Positions 17,311-26,695 of a stretch of DNA of 64,000 nucleotides are shown here, piece after piece. The position numbers and the translations under genes were made by a program. The notes under the pieces were generated by a model. That model was not told the origin of the DNA and did not search any database. It saw only the letters and a program-made list of their open reading frames with translations. Source of the stretch: Cellulophaga sp. F20128 (GTDB lineage: Bacteria; Bacteroidota; Bacteroidia; Flavobacteriales; Flavobacteriaceae); assembly GCF_023015805.1 (NCBI RefSeq), contig NZ_JALKBA010000020.1, forward strand, positions 1 to 64,000, read 5' to 3'. How positions within the stretch are numbered: the stretch's first letter is position 1; every line of letters starts with the position of its first letter.

Positions 17311-19575
17311 ATGCAAAAACAATTTAAAAATTATTTAAAAACTACGGAGCTCTTCTTAAAAGGGTCTAGTTTCTACAGAGGTATTGTACTTACTATAGCG
17401 ATAGTTATACCACTACTCTCTCTATATGCTATAGATTACATTGCGTACGCCCCCTCCATTGTCTTGGGTTGTTTTTTAAATGCTCCCAGTGATGTTCCAG
17501 GCAGTTTAAAACGCAAAGTTCTTGGAATACTTATAAGCATTGCCTTAACTATGTTTGTTACACTTACGATCCTAATTAGCAAACCATTTTTTGTTTTATT
17601 ATTGCTGGTAATTGCTGTGTTAAGTTTTGTTATTTCTTTACTCTCTGTCTATGGGTTTAGAGCCTCTTTAGTATCTTTTTCTGGTTTATTGGCGATAGTT
17701 TTAGCCTTGGCTGTACAAAAAACAGAGCTACAGTCCATAGCAATTCATGTTGGCTTACTAGCTGTTGGGGGACTATGGTTTTTAGGAGTTTCCTTATTCT
17801 TTTTGTGGGTATCACCTAAAAAGGACGAAGATCAATTATTGTCAGACACCCTAAAGTTAACAGGAAACTACTTAAAAATAAGGGCTAAATTACTAACCAA
17901 GCCCAATAAACGCGATACGCTTTCTAAAAAAGCACTAATTCTACAAACACAGATCAGTGACAAACATGAAACGCTACGGGAATTACTCCTTGAAGGCAGA
18001 AAGCGTTCTGGAAGATCCTTATCTAACGAAAAACGTCTGCTTATTTTTATTTCCTTGGTTGACACTTTTGAACTTGCCTTAGCCAATTCCTTAGATTATT
18101 CAAAAATTGATAGCCTGTTTGGGTTACACAAAGAACATCTAAAGGCTTTTAAAAAGATGAATAAAGTAATGGGTAACCACCTAATTACCTTATCTGAAAT
18201 ACTACTTAAAAAAGACAAACTTCCAGACATCGCAATTTTAAACAAAACATTTGAAACAACCGCAGTCTCAATTCAGAATTATGTAGATGAATTAGGCTTA
18301 CCAAAGGCTAGAGAAGGTGCTATTACCCTTAGAAACCTTCACGATTACCAAAAATTATTATTGGATGAGATTAAAGCCATAAGACGTGTTTTAGTTAAAG
18401 TAAAGGACAATTCTGTGGTTACCTTAAAAACAAAAGAATACAATCAGTTCTTGACTTTTCAGGAGTATCGTTTAACTATTTTAATGCAGCATTTAAGCTT
18501 TAAATCCCCCATACTTAGGCATGCCTTGCGATTATCTGTAGCCATTATCTTTGGATTTCTACTGGGCAGTCTTTTGGATTTAAAAAATGCCTATTGGATT
18601 ATTTTAACCATTATTGTGATTTTACGCCCCAACTACGGTCTAACCAAAGAACGCTCTAAAAACAGAATCATTGGCACCATAATTGGCGCTCTCATAGCCA
18701 TTGCTATTATTCTTATAACACAAAACACTATTGTTTATATGGTTTTGGCCATAACATCCCTAACCTTTGCCTTTTCATTAATACAACAAAGTTATAAGGC
18801 TGGCGCCACGTTTATTACCTTAAATATCGTTTTTGTTTACGCCTTATTGGATCCCGATATATTATCCGTTATTCAGTATCGGGTAATAGACACGATGCTT
18901 GGAGTGAGCATTGCCCTTTTAACCAATTATATCGTATTCCCTAGTTGGGAATACAAAAACTTAGATAGCGTGCTCTTAAATGCACTACTTTCAAATAGCA
19001 ATTACTTAATTGCTACCCGTAACTTATACCACTCTAAAAAAGAAAATACACTAGAATATAAAGTTTCTAGGAAGGAGGCATTTTTGGCGATGAGCAATTT
19101 AAACGCTGCTTTTCAAAGGCTTACCCAAGATCCTAAATCGAAACAAAAAGAATCCGTTTTAATTTATGATATTGTAACCCTAAACCATACCATTCTCTCT
19201 GCCATTGCATCCATTGGGAGTTACATCATAAATCATAAAACCACCTATGCCTCCAAGGAATTTGACACTCTTATTTCTGGCATTAGCACTTCCTTAAAAC
19301 ACACAGCTATTCAATTAGAAAGCAACCAATCAAATACGCTTGGCGCTCAAGAGAATGACGAATTACTGCAGGCACAATCCAAATTACGAAGTGTTTACGA
19401 AAGCCTGTCAGAAGCTAGAGATAAGGACATACAAGCTGGGCTTACACAAATAGACCAAGACACCTTACTTAATTTACAAGAAGCCCATTTAATTACAAAC
19501 CAATTAATTTGGTTAAAAACACTTTCTGAGAACTTAAGAAAAGTAAGCATCAAGTACAAAACCATTTTTAGTTAA
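17311..19575 (+). CDS. FUSC/YccS-family inner-membrane transporter
   Basis: A 754-residue protein with the two-module layout of the fusaric-acid-resistance (FUSC) family. A first hydrophobic block covers residues about 20-170. A soluble helical domain covers 175-395. A second hydrophobic block at about 395-545 contains DLKNAYWIILTIIVILRPNY and KRSRNR-like KERSKNRIIGTIIGALIA. A C-terminal soluble helical tail ends the protein. This matches YccS/YhfK rather than the shorter AaeB. The family is thought to export aromatic acids or relieve membrane stress; the substrate is unknown. No membrane-fusion protein gene is adjacent. Confidence 0.9.
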   Translation: MQKQFKNYLKTTELFLKGSSFYRGIVLTIAIVIPLLSLYAIDYIAYAPSIVLGCFLNAPSDVPGSLKRKVLGILISIALTMFVTLTILISKPFFVLLLLVIAVLSFVISLLSVYGFRASLVSFSGLLAIVLALAVQKTELQSIAIHVGLLAVGGLWFLGVSLFFLWVSPKKDEDQLLSDTLKLTGNYLKIRAKLLTKPNKRDTLSKKALILQTQISDKHETLRELLLEGRKRSGRSLSNEKRLLIFISLVDTFELALANSLDYSKIDSLFGLHKEHLKAFKKMNKVMGNHLITLSEILLKKDKLPDIAILNKTFETTAVSIQNYVDELGLPKAREGAITLRNLHDYQKLLLDEIKAIRRVLVKVKDNSVVTLKTKEYNQFLTFQEYRLTILMQHLSFKSPILRHALRLSVAIIFGFLLGSLLDLKNAYWIILTIIVILRPNYGLTKERSKNRIIGTIIGALIAIAIILITQNTIVYMVLAITSLTFAFSLIQQSYKAGATFITLNIVFVYALLDPDILSVIQYRVIDTMLGVSIALLTNYIVFPSWEYKNLDSVLLNALLSNSNYLIATRNLYHSKKENTLEYKVSRKEAFLAMSNLNAAFQRLTQDPKSKQKESVLIYDIVTLNHTILSAIASIGSYIINHKTTYASKEFDTLISGISTSLKHTAIQLESNQSNTLGAQENDELLQAQSKLRSVYESLSEARDKDIQAGLTQIDQDTLLNLQEAHLITNQLIWLKTLSENLRKVSIKYKTIFS

Positions 19576-19597
19576 AACTAAGGGTTCAACTAAGGTT

Positions 19598-20761
19598 TTA
19601 TTTACTGGCAAATAGTTTTACATCTTCTTCCGTGACTTCTTGACCTCCAAGAATAATTAAGCGCTCCACAACATTACGAAGCTCTCTAATATTCCCAGTC
19701 CAATCGTATCCTTTTAACAAGCTAATTGCTTTTTCTGAAAAAACTTTTTTAGCTGTTCCATGTTCGTGCGCAATCTTATCTGAAAAATAGGCTATCAACA
19801 AAGGAATATCATCCCTTCTATCATTTAAAGCGGGAACTTTTATTAGGATTACCGCTAATCTGTGGTATAAATCCTCACGAAAATTACCTTCACTAATCTC
19901 CTTTTTTAAATCTTTATTGGTGGCAGCTATAACCCTTACATCTACTTTGATATCCTTATCCGTACCTACCCGGGAAATTTTACTTTCCTGTAAAGCACGT
20001 AATACTTTTGCTTGGGCAGAAAGACTCATATCTCCAATTTCATCTAAAAATATTGTACCCTTATTTGCTGCTTCAAACTTTCCTGCTCTGTCTTTAATGG
20101 CAGATGTAAATGCTCCTTTTACATGACCAAAAAGCTCACTCTCTATTAATTCTGAAGGTATTGCAGCACAGTTTACTTCAATAAATGGTGCTTTGCTACG
20201 TGGGCTTTTTTCATGCAGCCAATGCGCTACTAATTCTTTCCCAGTACCGTTAGATCCGGTAATTAATACCCTTGCATCTGTAGGAGCCACTTTTTCTATC
20301 ATATCCTTAATCATAGAAATCTCATCACTTTCTCCTATCATTTGGTAGTTTTTACTCACCTTCTTTTTTAAGATGGTGTTCTCTACTACAAGCTCTTTGC
20401 GATCTAAGGCATTACGTACGGTTGTTAATAACCTATTTAAATCTGGTGGTTTTGAAATATAATCAAAAGCCCCCATACGCATTGTATTTACAGCGGTATC
20501 TAAATCTCCGTGACCAGAAATCATGATAAAAGGTATCTCTGGTTTAATTTTTCGTGCAGCTTCTAATACTTCAACACCATCCATTTTAGGCATTTTTATA
20601 TCACAAAGCACTAAGTCATAATCATTTTTCTTAATGGCTTCAAGCCCCTTTAATCCATCTTCTGCATCTTCAACACTATAGGTTTCGTTTTCTTCTGACA
20701 AGATTTTCACCAAAACCCTACGTATTGCAGATTCATCTTCTATTACTAATATTTTTGACAT
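19598..20761 (-). CDS. sigma-54-type response regulator lacking a DNA-binding domain
   Basis: NtrC-like protein of 387 residues. The receiver domain (1-120) has phosphoacceptor D54 in LCDIKMPKMDG. The AAA+ domain has Walker A GSNGTGKEL, ELFGHVKGAFTSA and Walker B GTIFLDEIGD, and ends with the sensor-2 stretch GYDWTGNIRELRNVVERL. The protein stops about 15 residues later with no Fis-type helix-turn-helix. The usual GAFTGA sigma-54 contact loop reads GAFTSA here. It may act from solution or through a partner, as Helicobacter FlgR does. No histidine kinase is adjacent, though a barrel gene follows after 9 bases from the other side. Confidence 0.92.
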   Translation of the reverse strand: MSKILVIEDESAIRRVLVKILSEENETYSVEDAEDGLKGLEAIKKNDYDLVLCDIKMPKMDGVEVLEAARKIKPEIPFIMISGHGDLDTAVNTMRMGAFDYISKPPDLNRLLTTVRNALDRKELVVENTILKKKVSKNYQMIGESDEISMIKDMIEKVAPTDARVLITGSNGTGKELVAHWLHEKSPRSKAPFIEVNCAAIPSELIESELFGHVKGAFTSAIKDRAGKFEAANKGTIFLDEIGDMSLSAQAKVLRALQESKISRVGTDKDIKVDVRVIAATNKDLKKEISEGNFREDLYHRLAVILIKVPALNDRRDDIPLLIAYFSDKIAHEHGTAKKVFSEKAISLLKGYDWTGNIRELRNVVERLIILGGQEVTEEDVKLFASK

Positions 20762-20770
20762 AAGTGTGCT

Positions 20771-21637
20771 TTAAAAAATTCCTATTTTAAATCCAGTTTT
20801 AAAATATACATTTCCATCGTTATATAACGAATAAACTTTTTTTCTTTCTTCATTTCTCAATATACCTTGTTGTGAAAGGGTATATCCAAACAAGCCGTAA
20901 AAAGATATATTTTCATTGATATTGTATTGATACCCTAAGCCACCAACAACAACAGAAAGTGAAAGCCCTGAACCTAAATCATTATCAGGCAAAAGAATAT
21001 CGTTCTGTATATTTACAAAGTAACCATCCAAAAACAATGCCGTTTTAAAAGTATGCCTTTCCCTATAATGGTATTTAAATTCCATTCGTGGCACACCAAC
21101 CATATACGACCAATTGGGGTGAAATTTTTTATAATAACTAACTATAGGCAAAGGAAGCGGAAAACCAGTGGCACTGTTGTATGACAATCCTAAAATTAAC
21201 CGTGTTGGTATGTCTGCGTCCTTATTTACCCTAATACTTAAGGCAGAAAAATTAAGTTTAAAATCTTCCTTTACTATCCCATCCACAAAATTTGAGGCCA
21301 ATCTTGGGGTTACTACACCCACAAAGGTCCAGGCTTCATTAAACCTACGTACATACCCTAAATTAAAATCTACAATTCGAAATTTCTGTAATTCCCGATC
21401 ATCAAACGGATGTATACTATCGTTATTAAAATCTATAATACTATATTCTGCCCCAGTAACCAAATAGTCTTTTTTGCTTAATTTAAAGGGTACGTTTACC
21501 AAAAACCGATATCTAGAAGTTTTTCTGGCAGACTCCCCTTCGGGCAAAACAGTATATTCTAACCGAACTAAATCTGAACTTTGTGAAAATCCAAAATAGG
21601 CCACTAGCAATAAACCAAACCCCAAGAATTTTTTCAT
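20771..21637 (-). CDS. DUF6268-like outer-membrane beta-barrel protein
   Basis: A 288-residue exported protein. The signal peptide ends near residue 18 (AYFGFSQ). The mature protein alternates polar and hydrophobic residues in strand-length stretches rich in Tyr and Phe (FNLGYVRRF, YSLYNDGNVYFKTGFKIGIF) and ends with a terminal Phe as outer-membrane proteins do. It resembles the family I recall as DUF6268. It lies 9 bases upstream of the sigma-54-type regulator on the same strand, so the two are probably co-transcribed. Confidence 0.8.
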   Translation of the reverse strand: MKKFLGFGLLLVAYFGFSQSSDLVRLEYTVLPEGESARKTSRYRFLVNVPFKLSKKDYLVTGAEYSIIDFNNDSIHPFDDRELQKFRIVDFNLGYVRRFNEAWTFVGVVTPRLASNFVDGIVKEDFKLNFSALSIRVNKDADIPTRLILGLSYNSATGFPLPLPIVSYYKKFHPNWSYMVGVPRMEFKYHYRERHTFKTALFLDGYFVNIQNDILLPDNDLGSGLSLSVVVGGLGYQYNINENISFYGLFGYTLSQQGILRNEERKKVYSLYNDGNVYFKTGFKIGIF

Positions 21638-21669
21638 AGTAATTTAACGAATAAAAGCCAATAAAATTA

Positions 21670-22524
21670 TCATGATCTATTTTGCCCTATAATATGAATA
21701 TCTCGCTGTGGAAAAGGTATTGATATATTGTTATTTCTGAAGGAAGCGTCTATTAAATACCTTAAGTCGCTCTTAATTCTGGGGTCACCATAACTATCAT
21801 TGGTAAAATAATTTACCGAAAACATGAGCGCCGAATCTCCAAAATCTTCAAACAATACAAACGGCTTTGGGCTCTTTAAAATACCTTTTTGGCTAAGGAC
21901 AATCTCCAACAAAAGTTTGGTTACCAATTGCACATCACTACCATATGCCACTCCTATCTTAACCGATTCCCTTGTTGTCTTATGATTTTGAGTATAATTG
22001 TAAATTGTGTCTGTTAGAAACTTATGATTGGGAATAACAATTACTTTATCATCTCTTGTTAAAGCTCTAGTGGTACGCAATCGCGTTTCAAAAACTCGCC
22101 CCACCTTTCCATCTATCTCAATAATATCTCCTATATGTAACGACTGGTCCAAAATAATCAATATTCCCGAAATTATATCCTGAAATAGATATTGCAACGC
22201 AAACCCCAAACCCACAAACAAGGCTGCAGAAGCGGTTAGCAAGACCGTAAGATCTACCCCAGATGAATGTAAAATAGTTATTATGGACAGTATGTATAGA
22301 AAGTATTTTAAAAAGCCAAATAGACTAAGAAACTTGTTTTTATCATCTACAGGCAGTTTTTTAACCATTACCTTAGAAATTAGTCTTAAAATAAAAGTAA
22401 CGGCAATAAGTACAATGACAATGCTAGCTAAGGTAGCTACACTTATATCTACGTTTTTTCCGTCTATTAATTTATAAGTTAAAAACTCCTGGAATAAACT
22501 TACTATTTCTTTTACCCTATCCAT
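21670..22524 (-). CDS. small-conductance mechanosensitive channel (MscS family)
   Basis: A 284-residue inner-membrane channel that opens under membrane tension to release solutes. It has three N-terminal hydrophobic segments. The pore-lining helix TM3 is LLTASAALFVGLGFALQYLF, with the Gly/Ala packing pattern of MscS. The beta domain follows (GDIIEIDGKVGRVFET, then the MscS hallmark PNHKFL). The C-terminal mixed domain ends in IPFPQRDIHI, which is typical. It sits between the ABC exporter and the barrel gene. Confidence 0.94.
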   Translation of the reverse strand: MDRVKEIVSLFQEFLTYKLIDGKNVDISVATLASIVIVLIAVTFILRLISKVMVKKLPVDDKNKFLSLFGFLKYFLYILSIITILHSSGVDLTVLLTASAALFVGLGFALQYLFQDIISGILIILDQSLHIGDIIEIDGKVGRVFETRLRTTRALTRDDKVIVIPNHKFLTDTIYNYTQNHKTTRESVKIGVAYGSDVQLVTKLLLEIVLSQKGILKSPKPFVLFEDFGDSALMFSVNYFTNDSYGDPRIKSDLRYLIDASFRNNNISIPFPQRDIHIIGQNRS

Positions 22525-22525
22525 T

Positions 22526-23860
22526 TTAATATTTTAACCATTTATACAAATCTTTATAAGTCGGTTTTTTCCCATACATTAAAATTCCAATTCTATAAAT
22601 TTTTGCCGCGAGCCAAACGATAGCAAAAAAAGTAGCAATTAACAATACAATAGATAAGATCAATTGCCAAACAGGCACTCCCCCTTCTCCAATTCCAGAG
22701 GAGAGTCGCATTAACATTACTATAGGTGAAGTTAATGGGAACAGTGAAAAACCAACAGCAACTGGACCATGTGGATTGCTAAACACTGATATAAAGCCAA
22801 CATAAATAGCTAACATTAAGGGCGATATTACGGGCAACATAAACTGCTGCGTATCGGTTTCATTATCTACAGCTGCACCAATAGCTGCATAAATAGAGCT
22901 ATAAATTAAATAGCCCAACACAAAATACACTAAGAAAAATACAAAAAGTGAGAGCCATGGTATTTGTAAAAATATATCGGCATATTGCTGAATATCATTA
23001 GTCATTGAACTATTTGCCATTTTTAAGGCTTGTGCTTGGGGCAGGTTCTCGTTGTTTTGAAGCGCCATAAAATCCAAATCGAAAGCAAGAAAAACAATAC
23101 CAAATAAGACGGACGCAGAAATTACCCAAATAATAAATTGGGTAATACCCGCTAATGATGTTCCTATAATTTTGCCCATCATTAACTGAAAGGGTTTCAC
23201 CGATGAAATAATCACTTCAATAACCCTACTTGTTTTCTCTTCAATAACACTACGCATAACAAAACTACCGTAGATAATAATAAACATCATTATTAAATAG
23301 CCAAACGCACCACCAACTATAGCGTTTATTTCATTTAAACCTTTAAGGTTTTTTTTCCCTTCAAAAGTAGAGGTATGAATAGAGAAATCTTTATTAATTG
23401 CGGTATAATCCATTTCAGAAACCCCTAGGCTTTCCAATCTTTTTTGTTTTAATCTGTTTTGAAAGACCGCTTCTAAATCATCTAAAAACCCATCACTAGG
23501 AGATTCCTTAGAAAAAAAATAAGCATTTTTAGCCGAAACTTCCATATTGGCTCCATTGGGAATATGTAGCAATCCATAATACCCCAAACGCTCCGTAGAA
23601 TCCTTTGCCTCCTCTAGACTTAAATGAGACAATTTTACATAAGAAGCACTTGGGCTGGCATAAAAATCTTCTGTAAAATAATTACCCTCATTTAATACGG
23701 CAATTGTTTTTTTATCGCCATCGTTTAGCATCGCTAAATAAACTACCAAAGCAATCATACCTACCATTATAATTGGACTTAAAAAAGTCATAATTACAAA
23801 TGATTTGTTCTTTACTTTCGCTAAATATTCTCTTTTTATAATTAAGGTTAATTTACTCAC
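22526..23860 (-). CDS. ABC-2 type transporter permease (NatB-like)
   Basis: A 444-residue permease. The first membrane segment follows the start (IIKREYLAKVKNKSFVIMTF). A large extracytoplasmic loop of about 150 residues follows, then five or more hydrophobic segments, including the family motif IEEKTSRVIEVIISSVKPFQ. This is the layout of NatB, the sodium/antibiotic ABC-2 permease. Its start overlaps the ATPase gene stop by four bases, so they form one exporter. Confidence 0.92.
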   Translation of the reverse strand: MSKLTLIIKREYLAKVKNKSFVIMTFLSPIIMVGMIALVVYLAMLNDGDKKTIAVLNEGNYFTEDFYASPSASYVKLSHLSLEEAKDSTERLGYYGLLHIPNGANMEVSAKNAYFFSKESPSDGFLDDLEAVFQNRLKQKRLESLGVSEMDYTAINKDFSIHTSTFEGKKNLKGLNEINAIVGGAFGYLIMMFIIIYGSFVMRSVIEEKTSRVIEVIISSVKPFQLMMGKIIGTSLAGITQFIIWVISASVLFGIVFLAFDLDFMALQNNENLPQAQALKMANSSMTNDIQQYADIFLQIPWLSLFVFFLVYFVLGYLIYSSIYAAIGAAVDNETDTQQFMLPVISPLMLAIYVGFISVFSNPHGPVAVGFSLFPLTSPIVMLMRLSSGIGEGGVPVWQLILSIVLLIATFFAIVWLAAKIYRIGILMYGKKPTYKDLYKWLKY

Positions 23861-24789
23861 GAGATTGTTTTGCTATTTACGGTTTGTATAAAGATATCAT
23901 TCGCTGAAGGTATCGTTTCTACAAAATGATTTACTTTTCCCTTTTCTGCTAAATACGACAATAAGGCACTGGTATCATTGGATGGCAATTGAATTTTAAA
24001 TTCTAATTGTTGATCAGCTGCCAAATAATTAGGCGACCATATTTTATGGGTTTCTTCTAACTTATGTAGAATTCCGTTTTCTTCAGCGACCTGTAATCCC
24101 ACATTAAATATATTGTTCTTATACTCTTTTTTAATGTCTGACAATCTACCGTCTAAGATTTTTTCTGATTGATGAATTAATGCTATATACTCGCACAATT
24201 CTTCCACAGATTCCATTCTATGCGTTGAAAAAATAATAGAAGCACCTTCTTCTTTAAGTTGAAGAATTTCATCTTTAATTAAATTGGCATTTATAGGATC
24301 AAAGCCACTAAAAGGCTCATCAAAAATTAATAATTTAGGCTGATGGAGAACGGTTACGACAAATTGTATTTTTTGTGCCATCCCCTTGGATAGTTCTTGT
24401 ACTTTTTTGTTCCACCAATCCCCAATATCGAGTTTATCAAACCAATATTTTAATCGTTTTGTGGCTTCTGCTTTTGAAAGTCCCTTGAGTTGTGCTAAAT
24501 AAAGTGCTTGCTCCCCTACTTTCATACTTTTATACAACCCTCTTTCTTCCGGTAAATACCCTATATTGGCAATATGTTCTGGTTTTAGTAATTCACCATC
24601 AAAATACACAGCTCCAGAATCTGGGTAAGCTATTTGATTAATAATACGAATCAGTGTAGTTTTTCCTGCTCCATTGGGCCCTAACAAACCGTAGATACAA
24701 TTCTTAGGAATTTCTAAAGTAACATTATTTAGAGCTGTATAGTCTCCAAATTTTTTAGAAACACCTTTAGCGGCCAAAATAGAATTCAT
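23857..24789 (-). CDS. ABC transporter ATP-binding protein (NatA-like)
   Basis: A 310-residue ATPase partner of the permease encoded next to it. Motifs are Walker A GPNGAGKTT, signature LSKGMAQKIQF (a K in place of the usual G at position 3), Walker B LLIFDEPFSGFDP and the H-loop STHRME. A C-terminal extension from about residue 215 is typical of DUF4162-type exporter ATPases. The substrate is unknown; sodium, lipids or drugs are all possible. Confidence 0.94.
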   Translation of the reverse strand: MNSILAAKGVSKKFGDYTALNNVTLEIPKNCIYGLLGPNGAGKTTLIRIINQIAYPDSGAVYFDGELLKPEHIANIGYLPEERGLYKSMKVGEQALYLAQLKGLSKAEATKRLKYWFDKLDIGDWWNKKVQELSKGMAQKIQFVVTVLHQPKLLIFDEPFSGFDPINANLIKDEILQLKEEGASIIFSTHRMESVEELCEYIALIHQSEKILDGRLSDIKKEYKNNIFNVGLQVAEENGILHKLEETHKIWSPNYLAADQQLEFKIQLPSNDTSALLSYLAEKGKVNHFVETIPSANDIFIQTVNSKTIS

Positions 24790-24909
24790 TTTTTACAATT
24801 TTTTCAAAGATATAGAAATGGAATTATATAAAAATAAAACCCACCCTTATTTGCACAAGGATGGGAAAAAAAATGAACAGGGCATAAACCCTGTTCAATA
24901 TTAGTAAAC

Positions 24910-26025
24910 TTATGAGAACATATCTTTTACCTTTTCAAAAAAAGACTTATCCGATTTTTCTGGTTGAGGCACAAAATTTTCATGATCGCTCATGCGTTCA
25001 AAAAATTCGCGTTGCTCCTTGGTCAATTCTTTTGGTGTCCAAACATTAACATGCACCAATAGGTCTCCACTTCCATAACCATTTAAACTTGTGATTCCCT
25101 TACCTCTTAATCGCAATATTTTACCAGATTGTATACCTTCTTCTAGTTTTATACGAACCTTACCTCCTACTGCATCTATTTCTTTAGAAGTTCCTAAAAT
25201 TGCTTCGGAAATACTAATATACAAGTCGTAATGCAAGTTGTCACCTTCTCTTTTAAGGGTCGCATGTTCTTCTGTTTCAATAAGCACAATTAGGTCACCT
25301 GCAACACCGTTACCTGGCGCACTATTCCCTTTTCCTTGTACTTTTAATTGCATACCATCTTCTACCCCTCCAGGTATTTTAATGGATACCGTTTCTTCTT
25401 TTGCTATTAATCCCTGGGCATCTGCGCCAGCAGGTTTTTTATCAATAATTTGTCCGGCTCCACCACAGGTACCGCAGGTTGCAGACGTTTGCATTCTTCC
25501 TAAAATTGTATTTGCAATTTTAGTTACTTGGCCAGAACCATGACATGTTGTACAGGTATTATAGGTAACCCCATCTGCCTGTATTTTACGCTTTACCTTC
25601 ACTCTCTTTTCTACGCCATTTGCGATCTCATCCAAAGTAAGTTTCACTCTAATTCTAAGATTAGAACCCTTTACTCTACGCTGACCGCCACCGCCGAAAC
25701 CTCCAAAACCACTAAAGCCTCCGCCAAAAATATCTCCAAACTGACTAAAGATATCATCCATATTCATACCTCCACCACCAAAACCACCGGCTCCGGCTCC
25801 ACCTTCAAAAGCAGCGTGCCCATACTGGTCGTAGCGCGCTTTCTTATCAGCATCACTTAAAACCTCATAAGCTTCCGCAGCTTTCTTAAACATTTCTTCA
25901 GCCTTGGAATCTCCAGGGTTTTTGTCAGGATGATGTTCAATCGCTTTTTTACGATATGCTTTTTTTATTTCTGCTGCAGTTGCATTTTTAGTAATGCTTA
26001 ATATGCTGTAAAAATCCTCTTTCAT
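24910..26025 (-). CDS. dnaJ: molecular chaperone DnaJ (type I) with one zinc site lost
   Basis: Hsp40 co-chaperone of DnaK, 371 residues. The J domain (1-70) has the HPD motif in EHHPDKNPGD. The Gly/Phe-rich region is at about 75-115. The cysteine-rich region keeps only two of the four CxxCxGxG motifs, CTTCHGSG and CGTCGGAG. The stretch where motif 4 should be reads DKKPAGADAQGL. The spacing and the QV...MQT...TC linker align the survivors with motifs 2 and 3 of E. coli DnaJ (zinc centre II). The substrate-binding beta domains and dimer tail follow. It is 9 bases downstream of grpE; dnaK is not in the window. Confidence 0.96.
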   Translation of the reverse strand: MKEDFYSILSITKNATAAEIKKAYRKKAIEHHPDKNPGDSKAEEMFKKAAEAYEVLSDADKKARYDQYGHAAFEGGAGAGGFGGGGMNMDDIFSQFGDIFGGGFSGFGGFGGGGQRRVKGSNLRIRVKLTLDEIANGVEKRVKVKRKIQADGVTYNTCTTCHGSGQVTKIANTILGRMQTSATCGTCGGAGQIIDKKPAGADAQGLIAKEETVSIKIPGGVEDGMQLKVQGKGNSAPGNGVAGDLIVLIETEEHATLKREGDNLHYDLYISISEAILGTSKEIDAVGGKVRIKLEEGIQSGKILRLRGKGITSLNGYGSGDLLVHVNVWTPKELTKEQREFFERMSDHENFVPQPEKSDKSFFEKVKDMFS

Positions 26026-26034
26026 TGCTTTCTT

Positions 26035-26595
26035 TTAGTTCCCAACCACTACTTTTGGATGGCGAATAATTTTATCTCCTAAAGTAAACCCCTTCTCAAT
26101 CACATCTACGATCTTGCCTTTTAGACTCTCATCTGGGGCAGGTATTTGCGTAATAGCCTCATGTACATCTGCATTAAACACATCTCCTTGTGCCACAGCT
26201 ATTTCTTGTAAACCCTTGTTTTTTAAAGTTTCTTTGAACTTGTTTTGAATCAATTCTACACCAGTAACCAATTCCTTATCATCTGACTTAGAAATTTCTT
26301 TCATAGCACGATCAAAATCGTCCATAACTGGCAACATGGATATAATTATTTCTTGGCCTGCCGTTTTAAACAAGTCCATACGCTCCTTAGAAGTTCTTTT
26401 TTTATAATTTTCAAACTCAGCAAACAGGCGTAAAAACTTATCCTTTTCTTTAGACAAATCTTCTTGCAATTGCTCTTCAACAGATACTTCTGGAGTATCT
26501 TCTGCCCCAGTTTCTGTTTCATTCTGAACTTCTTCAGCAGCCTTATTTATCATTTCGTCTTGTGCTACTTCTTCCGCTTTATCTTTTTTACTCAT
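26035..26595 (-). CDS. grpE: nucleotide exchange factor GrpE
   Basis: Exchange factor that releases ADP from DnaK. It is 186 residues long. An acidic, disordered first 50 residues is followed by a long coiled coil (KEKDKFLRLFAEFENYKKRT) and the C-terminal beta domain with the signature VEKGFTLGDKIIRHPKVVVG. It is encoded directly upstream of dnaJ as an operon and has a good promoter at 26633-26665. Confidence 0.97.
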   Translation of the reverse strand: MSKKDKAEEVAQDEMINKAAEEVQNETETGAEDTPEVSVEEQLQEDLSKEKDKFLRLFAEFENYKKRTSKERMDLFKTAGQEIIISMLPVMDDFDRAMKEISKSDDKELVTGVELIQNKFKETLKNKGLQEIAVAQGDVFNADVHEAITQIPAPDESLKGKIVDVIEKGFTLGDKIIRHPKVVVGN

Positions 26596-26632
26596 TTATG
26601 CTAGCATTTAATATCTTGATTTTAAAAGATGG

Positions 26633-26665
26633 CAAAAGTACTGCCATTTCTTTAAAAATGTCAAA
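26633..26665 (-). promoter_or_regulatory. promoter of the grpE-dnaJ operon
   Basis: On the minus strand TTTG (complement of 26662-26665) precedes TACTTTTG (complement of 26633-26640) by 21 bases, close to the -33/-7 Bacteroidota pattern. I see no CIRCE-like inverted repeat, so HrcA control is not indicated here. Confidence 0.65.
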
Positions 26666-26695
26666 ATGTCACTAAACTTTATGGTAATTTTTACA

